A DNA stretch of 5,382 nt from assembly GCA_049646245.1 (NCBI GenBank), contig JBARVL010000177.1, positions 1 to 5,382 of the forward strand, read 5' to 3'. The DNA is from Crinalium sp049646245 (GTDB lineage Bacteria; Cyanobacteriota; Cyanobacteriia; Cyanobacteriales; PCC-9333). Each line of letters opens with the position of its first letter. Within the stretch, counting starts at the first letter, position 1. Positions 1-5,047 of this stretch are shown here, piece by piece. The notes beneath the pieces are model-generated. The model had not been told where the DNA came from. It ran no database searches and saw only the letters and a list, made by a program, of their open reading frames with translations. The position numbers were made by a program, and so were the translations under genes.

Positions 1-1550
1 AAGCGGTGCTGAATTTTGTCACTTGCACCAACTATATAGACCTGTAACCCCTTATCGTGAGCATCACGAATCGCATTTTCGATCGCCAACGAAGCCGTTA
101 CCCCCAACAAAGGCACATCGCTAAGATCCATTACTAACGCATCTGCTTCCTTCATCGCGTTGTGTTCCCGTGCGATCGCTTTCGATAAGCCAAAAATCAT
201 CGGGCCACTTAAGTAAAACAGCAATACGCGCCCATTACCCTTATCCAGCAGCAACTTCTGCTCATCAGTCAATCGCACATCATCATCTGTATCGGTAATC
301 AGCTTCACTTCCTGAGATTGCAAATTACTCAACCGTTCGATGGTGAGGATATTGGCGATAAACACACCTACGCCTACTGCCACAATCAAATCCACAAATA
401 CAGTTAAGAGCAATACCCCGTACATGATCAGGGATCCCTTAACCGATACCTTGTGCGATCGCTTCAAGAAACTCCAGTCAAGAATATCAAGCCCAACTTT
501 CAGCGCAATCCCTGCCAACACTGCCATCGGAATCGGTTGAGTCAGCTTGGCAGCGCCCAAAACGACCACTAGCAGTATTAACGCCCGCGTTAAACCCGAT
601 ACCGCCGAGGCTGCACCAGCTTGAATATTGACCACCGTTCCCATCGTCGCCCCCGCACCAGGTAAGCCACCGCAGAAACCAGATGCAATATTGGCGATGC
701 CTTGACCAATTAACTCTTTATCAGACTTATGTTCCGTCCGAGTTAAACTATCGGCTACAACTGCTGTTAGCAAGGTATCAATACAGCCCAACATCCCCAA
801 CATCACCCCATCCACAAACATTGTGGTGATCTGACCAGGTGAAAAGGTGGGTAGTTGTAAAGGAGGAAGTCCCACAGGAATTTCCCCAATACGCCGAATC
901 TCCACGTTTTGAAATACCGTCAGGGAAATCACCGTTCCGACAATCAATGCGATCAGTTGCGGAGGAACCAAACGCTTTAGCTTTTTCGGCATCAGGAAAA
1001 TGATCCCTATGGTCAAGCCACCCAGAATTGCCTCTACTGGATTCGCCTTCGCTAACAGGTCGGGAATTGCCATCACCGTCCCCAGCACACCGCCTTTCGG
1101 GGAAGCTTGACCTAAAAAGGGTGCAATTTGCAGAATCACCAGAATCACGCCAATCCCCGACATAAAGCCAGAGATAACGCTATAGGGCATCAGGGTAATG
1201 TATTTCCCTAACTTGAAAACGCCAAAGATAATTTGAAACAACCCCGCCAGCATGACAACGGTAAACGCCATCGCTAAACCATTTTCGGGATTGCTGGCTG
1301 TGAGTGATGCTACAATCGCCGTCATCACTACGGTCATCGGGCCAGTGGGTTCGGAAATTAACGTGGGAGTACCACCAAATAACGCGGCAAAGAAGCCGAC
1401 GCAAATCGCACCATACAAACCACCGATTGGCCCGACTCCAGAGGCAACACCGAAAGCTAGGGCAAGGGGTAAAGATACAATAGCGGCAGTGACACCTCCA
1501 AAGATGTCGCCCCGCAGATTGTTAAAACGAATGACGTTGGTAATTGACAT
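1..1550 (-). CDS. bicA: BicA-type SulP family sodium-dependent bicarbonate transporter (3' end cut by window)
   Basis: Imports HCO3- with Na+ across the cytoplasmic membrane to feed the carboxysome-based CO2-concentrating mechanism. The visible 516 residues begin MSITNVIRFNNLRGDIFGG and match my memory of cyanobacterial BicA almost throughout, without gaps. The SulP membrane domain fills about residues 15-415. The positions implicated in Na+/bicarbonate binding in the Synechocystis BicA structure are all present: T69 (in SEPTGPM), D258 and T262 (in GCIDTLLT), and A301-T302 (in GAGATMG). A soluble STAS domain starts near residue 440 and is still open at the window edge. BicA proteins are usually about 560 residues, so roughly 50 are missing. 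The ATG at 1550 is preferred because it aligns with the BicA N-terminus. A stop lies in frame at 1584-1586, and no clear Shine-Dalgarno is seen. Other SulP anions such as sulfate are less likely given the close BicA match. Confidence 0.93.
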   Translation of the reverse strand, partial: MSITNVIRFNNLRGDIFGGVTAAIVSLPLALAFGVASGVGPIGGLYGAICVGFFAALFGGTPTLISEPTGPMTVVMTAIVASLTASNPENGLAMAFTVVMLAGLFQIIFGVFKLGKYITLMPYSVISGFMSGIGVILVILQIAPFLGQASPKGGVLGTVMAIPDLLAKANPVEAILGGLTIGIIFLMPKKLKRLVPPQLIALIVGTVISLTVFQNVEIRRIGEIPVGLPPLQLPTFSPGQITTMFVDGVMLGMLGCIDTLLTAVVADSLTRTEHKSDKELIGQGIANIASGFCGGLPGAGATMGTVVNIQAGAASAVSGLTRALILLVVVLGAAKLTQPIPMAVLAGIALKVGLDILDWSFLKRSHKVSVKGSLIMYGVLLLTVFVDLIVAVGVGVFIANILTIERLSNLQSQEVKLITDTDDDVRLTDEQKLLLDKGNGRVLLFYLSGPMIFGLSKAIAREHNAMKEADALVMDLSDVPLLGVTASLAIENAIRDAHDKGLQVYIVGASDKIQHR

Positions 1551-1711
1551 GGGCAGTGACAAACCAAAATAGTAGAGCAGTAATCACCTTGAACGATTGA
1601 GCGATCGCGCTTGCAGAAGTTTCGCCTTGGCAATAGAATCAGCCGTAGCACAAGAGAGCAGATTTAAAGGAAAACCTGCCTCCACGTCCTCAGAGATCCA
1701 ACTTTTGGGTG

Positions 1712-1727
1712 ATTATAATTATTTAAT
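1712..1727. promoter_or_regulatory. AT-rich promoter-like block with a TTA-N8-TAA motif upstream of bicA
   Basis: The minus strand reads TATAAT at 1717-1712, about 160 bp upstream of the bicA start. The plus strand also reads TATAAT at 1714-1719. The same block contains TTA-N8-TAA at 1713-1726, which fits the loose TTA-N7/8-TAA consensus of the cyanobacterial LysR-type carbon regulators CmpR and NdhR/CcmR. No good -35 box is visible on either strand. In sequence this AT-rich such matches arise easily by chance, so this is a candidate only. Confidence 0.3.
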
Positions 1728-1833
1728 GTTTTGTACTATACGCTAATCTGCTGCTCAATAGTCACTTTTAAACCCAGAATGCAGCCAATTTTCCCTTGAA
1801 AAATCTTTGCTTTTCCATAGAGTTTTTTCTACT

Positions 1834-1876
1834 GGAGTTTAAACTATCACCGCCTATTTGCAATAGTCTCAACTCC
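1834..1876. repeat. Imperfect 14-bp inverted repeat in the bicA/cupin intergenic region
   Basis: GGAGTTTAAACTAT at 1834-1847 pairs with ATAGTCTCAACTCC at 1863-1876, with 12 of 14 positions complementary and a 15-nt loop. The left arm also contains the short perfect palindrome AGTTTAAACT (1836-1845). There is no U-run after it, so it does not look like an intrinsic terminator. It could be a regulator-binding site or a leader stem-loop upstream of the cupin gene. Confidence 0.45.
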
Positions 1877-1888
1877 AAAATTTAACGG

Positions 1889-1894
1889 TACAAT
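1889..1894 (+). promoter_or_regulatory. Possible -10 box for the cupin gene
   Basis: TACAAT matches the TATAAT consensus at five of six positions and lies 58 bp upstream of the cupin start codon. No well-spaced -35 hexamer accompanies it: TTGCAA at 1858-1863 is too far away, although it would sit 17 bp from the poorer TTTAAC at 1881-1886. Confidence 0.25.
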
Positions 1895-1951
1895 CAGTAA
1901 CGCCGGGAAGCAGGAGAAATTAGAAAGAGGTATCAGGGAAAAAATTAACTC

Positions 1952-2338
1952 ATGTCGCCTAATGTTGTCGTAGGAAACGCCCTAACTGAAGGAGAAATGC
2001 GTAGGGGTTGGTTCATGGGTCACTTTATCACTCCGGCTGATGATCCTCGTTCCCTCTCAGATTTAGAATTAAAGTGCGCTGTTCACTCATCAGGAGAAGG
2101 TAGAGCAGAGTGGGCAACAAATACGGAAGCAACTACACTTTCTCTCCTGATTAGTGGGCGATTTCGTATACAATTCCCAGATCAAGAAATTGTACTTGCA
2201 AACGTTGGTGACTACGTTCTCTGGTTGCCAGGTGTAGCGCATCATTGGTGCGCCGAAATTGATTCTACTATTTTGACGATTAGGTGGCCTTCAATACCTG
2301 GCGATAGCCTTAATTTAAAAAGCAAGTCTGCAAATTAA
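1952..2338 (+). CDS. Small single-domain cupin protein of unknown function
   Basis: A 128-residue soluble protein with no signal peptide or membrane segment. Residues about 58-112 form a beta-rich cupin core. The segment GDYVLWLPGVAHHW (86-99) fits cupin motif 2 (glycine, then proline-glycine, then the metal-binding-type histidine H97). Motif 1 is degenerate: the usual HxH pair is absent, and only E59 and the turn ISGRF (67-71) are recognisable. Similar cyanobacterial proteins are, as I recall, often labelled 'signal peptidase I', but no Ser-Lys peptidase motif or membrane anchor is visible, so I do not use that name. The ATG at 1952 is the first possible start, because a TAA lies in frame at 1946-1948, but it has only a weak AGGGA upstream. 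A second in-frame ATG at 1997 has AAGGAG just 2 nt before it, too close for a normal ribosome site. The gene is divergent from bicA and convergent with the TetR-type gene. Substrate and role are unknown. Confidence 0.8.
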   Translation: MSPNVVVGNALTEGEMRRGWFMGHFITPADDPRSLSDLELKCAVHSSGEGRAEWATNTEATTLSLLISGRFRIQFPDQEIVLANVGDYVLWLPGVAHHWCAEIDSTILTIRWPSIPGDSLNLKSKSAN

Positions 2339-2339
2339 C

Positions 2340-2480
2340 ACCAATAGGACTTACGCGCCGGAAGGCGGTAAAATAACTCTTGTAGGGGCGGGTTGCACGT
2401 TCACCGCTATACCCCAAACCATTAATATATATAAACCCGCCCCAATAAGAGTGGACAATTTATGCGTAAGTCCTGACCAA
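2340..2480. mobile_element. MITE-like non-coding element with nested inverted repeats
   Basis: Outer 11-bp perfect terminal inverted repeats are AGGACTTACGC (2346-2356) and GCGTAAGTCCT (2464-2474). Including one more base with a mismatch, they are bracketed by the direct repeat ACCAA (2340-2344 and 2476-2480), which could be a 5-bp target duplication. Nested inside is a second inverted repeat, 2376-2394 against 2434-2452. It pairs at 17 of 19 positions and includes GGGGCGGGTT and AACCCGCCCC. The interior is too short to encode a transposase. GC-rich repeats of this kind are widespread between cyanobacterial genes. Lying between two convergent genes, its inner stem could also help end transcription. 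Confidence 0.6.
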
Positions 2481-2515
2481 GTTCCTTGAAACTTATTGTA
2501 AAAATCAGTTATTAC

Positions 2516-2545
2516 ATCTGCGTTTATCTGCGTTTATCTGCGGTT
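2516..2545. repeat. Three tandem copies of a 10-bp unit (ATCTGCGTTT)
   Basis: ATCTGCGTTT occurs at 2516-2525 and 2526-2535, then as ATCTGCGGTT at 2536-2545 with one change. It lies outside any gene, 32 bp past the end of the TetR-type gene. Similar short repeats are, as I recall, scattered through many cyanobacterial genomes. Function is unknown. Confidence 0.8.
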
Positions 2546-2577
2546 AATTATCTAAAATTTAACTAAGGCTACGATAT

Positions 2578-3840
2578 CTATTCACTAGAAAGATCAATTT
2601 TAATCTCTGGACGTTGATCTAATCGGATAGCTTGTTCCAAGGCTGCCTTTTCTTGCACTCGACGCAGATATGGTTGCAATTGTTCTAACTTACAACCTGT
2701 GAGAATACTTAACCATTCTAGATTCATTCCCCGCATCAACATCTCAATACGCCAAGTTTGCTGGGCTTGTTCAATTATAGGAGGATGCCCTGATGGTGTA
2801 ATGATATCAGTAGTAATTTCTTGCCAACGTAAGTGTATCTCTATTTCTGACATCGGTTGTCCAGTCTCATTAATAAATAATGCTGGCTGCTCATCTTTGC
2901 GAGTTTTTAGCCATTGAGTGAGGGGATTTTTTGTGTAAGTGCCATAGCGATATCCCATAATCCATTGATTTAGAGGAACTTGCCGCCTTGCGCCATGAGG
3001 TACTTGCAGTATATGTTGCTGATGATCGAAAATAGAGTGCGATCGCAACAGACTAGCAATTTCTTCAGCACTAACACCAGCACCAAATAACACATAAGCT
3101 AGAGCATAATCTTGTGGATTAGATTTGCGAGCCTTTTGCAAAATCGTTCGCACTATAGGAGCAGGTAAATCTAAAACTTCCTCTACTACAGTTACATTGC
3201 GCTCAACCCTAGCTAAACTTATTGTTGGTTCTGCTGAATTTACCTCAACCCGTTCAGTAACAAGAAACAACTCTACTAAATCAGCAATAAATGATTCTCG
3301 ATCTTGCCAGAGTTGATGAAATTCTGTGGTAAATTCAGTTACCGCATACCCCAATAGCAATGTATTGAGCAAACTAGCCAACTTCTCTGCCGATAGGCGC
3401 GATACCTGCTTACCAGACATGGCTGCGGTTAAATATTGCACAGTGTAGCGATGAACTTGAGCAAGTCCACGCCCTATAGCTTGTCGGTTTTCTGTGGGAT
3501 AGTGTCCTGCTTCTCCTACTAGACTTCGCACAAATTCAGGAATTTGTTCCAACGCTCGTAAATGAGCATCCGCATAAGCTTCCAGTGCTTGAGCCAAGCT
3601 ATAAATTTGATCTGCCTGTTGCCCTAAAACTTCCCCAAGTTGTGTAAAAACTTCTGCTTCCTCCATCACAGCTAGAAGCAAGCCCTGCTTACTTCCAAAT
3701 TGACGGAATAACGTGACTTCATTCACTTCAGCCAATTCAGCAATCTGCCGAGTTGTGGTTTCTGTCACCCCTTGAGCAGCAAATAATTGAAGTGCTGCTT
3801 GCACTAGGCGCTGTCGAGTAGATTTTTGTCGAGCGACCAT
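2578..3840 (-). CDS. TetR/AcrR-type regulator fused to a degenerate tyrosine-recombinase-like domain
   Basis: A 420-residue DNA-binding regulator, about twice the usual TetR length of 190-220. Residues 8-55 form the TetR N-terminal domain, with the helix-turn-helix at about 28-50 (TTTRQIAELAEVNEVTLFRQF). A helical ligand-binding and dimerisation region runs to about 198. From about 222 the sequence follows the fold order of a phage integrase catalytic domain: a box-I-like stretch (about 245-265), a beta hairpin HILQVPHGARRQVPL (276-290), the segment LFINETGQPMS (321-331) and a box-II-like stretch GMNLEWLSILTGCKLEQLQPY (371-391). The catalytic R, H, R and H positions appear to be S, E, Q and C; only Y391 lines up with the nucleophile. 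Recombination is therefore unlikely, and DNA binding or oligomerisation is more plausible. The ATG at 3840 is chosen over an in-frame TTG at 3855, which overlaps the operator. No clear ribosome site is seen. The gene is divergent from the desaturase gene and probably autoregulated. The integrase assignment is by eye. Confidence 0.85.
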   Translation of the reverse strand: MVARQKSTRQRLVQAALQLFAAQGVTETTTRQIAELAEVNEVTLFRQFGSKQGLLLAVMEEAEVFTQLGEVLGQQADQIYSLAQALEAYADAHLRALEQIPEFVRSLVGEAGHYPTENRQAIGRGLAQVHRYTVQYLTAAMSGKQVSRLSAEKLASLLNTLLLGYAVTEFTTEFHQLWQDRESFIADLVELFLVTERVEVNSAEPTISLARVERNVTVVEEVLDLPAPIVRTILQKARKSNPQDYALAYVLFGAGVSAEEIASLLRSHSIFDHQQHILQVPHGARRQVPLNQWIMGYRYGTYTKNPLTQWLKTRKDEQPALFINETGQPMSEIEIHLRWQEITTDIITPSGHPPIIEQAQQTWRIEMLMRGMNLEWLSILTGCKLEQLQPYLRRVQEKAALEQAIRLDQRPEIKIDLSSE

Positions 3841-3850
3841 AAAATAAATT

Positions 3851-3867
3851 TGCAAGTTTCACTTGCA
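3851..3867. promoter_or_regulatory. Perfect operator palindrome O1 for the TetR-type regulator
   Basis: TGCAAGTTTCACTTGCA has two exact 7-bp arms around a 3-bp centre, a size typical of TetR-family operators. It lies 11-27 bp upstream of the regulator's ATG on the minus strand, so binding there should block or pause the regulator's own transcription. That this regulator is the ligand is inferred from position. Confidence 0.7.
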
Positions 3868-3896
3868 GGTTATCTTAAAAATTGTTAAGCTTAAAA

Positions 3897-3913
3897 AGTA
3901 AGTAACACTTGCA
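3897..3913. promoter_or_regulatory. Second, degenerate operator O2 facing the desaturase gene
   Basis: AGTAAGTAACACTTGCA repeats the O1 design: an exact ACTTGCA arm, a 3-bp centre and a left arm matching TGCAAGT at five of seven positions. The centres of O1 and O2 are 46 bp apart, and a perfect 10-bp palindrome, TTAAGCTTAA (3885-3894), lies between them. O2 overlaps TTGCAT (3909-3914), a possible -35 box for the desaturase gene, although no good -10 box follows. Confidence 0.55.
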
Positions 3914-4015
3914 TCTTTAACTCCACTGTAGCGATCTTTTAGAGGTCAAGCAAGCTAGAGGGAGAAGCAAAAGCTAGTCCTGAATCAGGTCAACAGGATG
4001 CAAAACTCTTAAACT

Positions 4016-4020
4016 AGGAA
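4016..4020 (+). promoter_or_regulatory. Ribosome binding site of the desaturase gene
   Basis: AGGAA lies 5 nt upstream of the ATG at 4026. It is the best-placed Shine-Dalgarno sequence in the window and supports this start codon. Confidence 0.6.
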
Positions 4021-4025
4021 AGTTT

Positions 4026-4883
4026 ATGACTTCAAATTCAATGGGGACAATTCAATCGTCCTCAGAGCAACTAAAACTGAGTTGGGTAAATGTTGGCTTT
4101 TTCGGGACTGTTCACGCTCTAGCACTGTTGGCTCCCTGGTTCTTTTCTTGGTCTGCCTTGGGCGTAATGATTGTTCTGCACTGGTTGTTTGGTAGCATTG
4201 GCATCTGCTTGGGATACCATCGCTTACTGACTCACCGTAGCTTACAAGTGCCTAAGTGGTTGGAGTATACCCTGGCTACGATTGGAGCATTGGCTCTACA
4301 GGGGGGACCGACCTTTTGGGTCGCTGGACACCGCCAGCATCACTTGCATACAGAGGATAGAGATAAAGATCCATACGCTGCTAGTCGGGGCTTCTGGTGG
4401 AGTCATATGTTGTGGATTATGTATCCCCGCGCTGAGTTCTTTGAACGCGCTACATATAATAAGTATGCTCCCGATTTAGCTCGCGATCCTTATTACAAAT
4501 GGTTAGACAGCAATTTCTTAGCCTTGCAAATTCCCGTTGCTGTGCTGCTATATCTTTTGGGCGGATGGTCGTTTGTGATCTATGGAACCTTCCTACGGGC
4601 TGTACTTTTATGGCACAGTACTTGGTTGATTAACTCAGCAAGTCACATGACTGGCGATCGCCGTTTTGAAGTTCCAGACGGTTCCCGCAACCTTTGGTGG
4701 ACAGCTATACTTACTTATGGTGAAGGCTGGCACAACAACCACCATGCTTATCCTAATGTCGCAAAAGCTGGTTGGAAATGGTGGGAATTAGATATGACTT
4801 GGTGGGCTATTAAGGGCTTAGAAAGTCTTGGGTTAGCGAAGCGCATTGTTCTTCCACCCGCAGAAGTTATAGCTGAGTTATAA
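4026..4883 (+). CDS. desC: Acyl-lipid delta-9 fatty acid desaturase (DesC type)
   Basis: A 285-residue integral membrane di-iron enzyme that introduces the first double bond (delta-9) into acyl chains esterified to membrane glycerolipids, using O2 and ferredoxin-derived electrons. All three histidine boxes are present: HRLLTH (65-70), HRQHH (102-106) and HNNHH (236-240). H197 and H207 (in WHSTWLINSASH) also fit the acyl-CoA/acyl-lipid delta-9 family. Hydrophobic spans lie near residues 22-42, 44-62, 84-100 and 165-197. FGSIGICLGYHRLLTHRS and TYGEGWHNNHHAYPNVA are typical of cyanobacterial DesC. Length and gene order look complete. The sequence does not show whether it is the main sn-1 enzyme (DesC1) or an accessory sn-2 type (DesC2). 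Divergent transcription from the TetR-type gene across two palindromes suggests repression by that regulator. Confidence 0.92.
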   Translation: MTSNSMGTIQSSSEQLKLSWVNVGFFGTVHALALLAPWFFSWSALGVMIVLHWLFGSIGICLGYHRLLTHRSLQVPKWLEYTLATIGALALQGGPTFWVAGHRQHHLHTEDRDKDPYAASRGFWWSHMLWIMYPRAEFFERATYNKYAPDLARDPYYKWLDSNFLALQIPVAVLLYLLGGWSFVIYGTFLRAVLLWHSTWLINSASHMTGDRRFEVPDGSRNLWWTAILTYGEGWHNNHHAYPNVAKAGWKWWELDMTWWAIKGLESLGLAKRIVLPPAEVIAEL

Positions 4884-4901
4884 ACATCACACCGCCGACA
4901 C

Positions 4902-4916
4902 CCGCACATAGTGCGG
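4902..4916. repeat. Short GC-rich hairpin downstream of desC
   Basis: CCGCAC (4902-4907) and GTGCGG (4911-4916) pair around a 3-nt loop, 18 bp after the desC stop codon. It is not followed by a T-run. Together with the next hairpin it looks like part of one dispersed intergenic repeat unit. Confidence 0.5.
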
Positions 4917-4926
4917 CTAGACAAAC

Positions 4927-4948
4927 AAAGCCTGCCTACGCAGGCTTT
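4927..4948. terminator. Terminator-like hairpin between desC and the WD40 gene
   Basis: AAAGCCTGC (4927-4935) and GCAGGCTTT (4940-4948) form a 9-bp perfect stem with a CTAC loop. On the plus strand it ends in TTT and continues as an A/T-rich tail; on the minus strand it also ends in TTT, followed by GTTTGT. It sits between convergent genes, so it can serve both. AAGCCTGC hairpins of this type are common intergenic sequences in cyanobacteria, so it may be a repeat acting as a terminator. Confidence 0.6.
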
Positions 4949-4966
4949 AAAAACTTATTTATCAAA

Positions 4967-4980
4967 AGTGCGATCGCACT
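4967..4980. repeat. HIP1 site inside a 14-bp perfect palindrome
   Basis: AGTGCGATCGCACT is a perfect palindrome centred on the cyanobacterial HIP1 octamer GCGATCGC (4970-4977). Seven other HIP1 octamers lie at 172, 455, 1601, 3039, 4654, 5117 and 5300. The function of HIP1 is unsettled. Confidence 0.85.
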
Positions 4981-5047
4981 CATTTATAGAATAATTTATT
5001 GTGTCGATTAACCAAACTTAACAGCTACTCAAAGTTAACTGAAATCT

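Larger units (their letters stand above)
1551..1951. other. Divergent intergenic region between bicA and the cupin gene
   Basis: These 401 bp hold no convincing gene. They must carry the promoters of both divergent genes. Visible elements are a HIP1 site at 1601-1608, an AT-rich block at 1712-1727 containing TATAAT on both strands, a 14-bp imperfect inverted repeat at 1834-1876, and a TACAAT box at 1889-1894 pointing toward the cupin gene. Its length is generous for two promoters, so an extended leader or a small RNA is possible, but nothing I see proves one. Confidence 0.7.

Noticed and set aside
21..27. Further ACTTGCA half-sites at 21-27, 2194-2200 and 3002-3008
   Set aside because: They lie inside coding sequence and lack the inverted partner arm at the 3-bp spacing, so they are not called as operators.
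1180..1404. Open frame on the minus strand, in a different frame from bicA
   Set aside because: It overlaps bicA on the same strand in another frame, and the translation shows no family features.
1252..1572. Open frame on the plus strand, about 106 residues
   Set aside because: It lies opposite the strongly supported bicA coding sequence and is low-complexity (rich in P, A, T and K). It is a shadow of the real frame.
1457..1651. Open frame on the minus strand across the bicA start
   Set aside because: It covers the bicA N-terminal codons in another frame and has no recognisable domain or ribosome site, so it is unlikely to be a leader peptide.
2376..2452. CRISPR-like or attachment-site interpretation of the GC-rich repeats
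   Set aside because: There are only two inverted copies with no regular spacers, and neither a cas gene nor a functional integrase is visible. The integrase-like domain nearby lacks the catalytic residues.
3125..3316. Open frame on the plus strand inside the regulator gene
   Set aside because: It is antisense to the TetR-type coding sequence and the product is Ser/Thr-rich with no domain.
3841..3855. Extended N-terminus of the regulator from a TTG codon at 3855
   Set aside because: It would add five residues (MQIYF) before the TetR-typical MVARQKSTRQ start and would run into the perfect operator; the ATG at 3840 is the simpler start.
4282..4479. Second plus-strand frame inside desC
   Set aside because: It overlaps the desaturase region that holds the second histidine box; it is a frame shadow.
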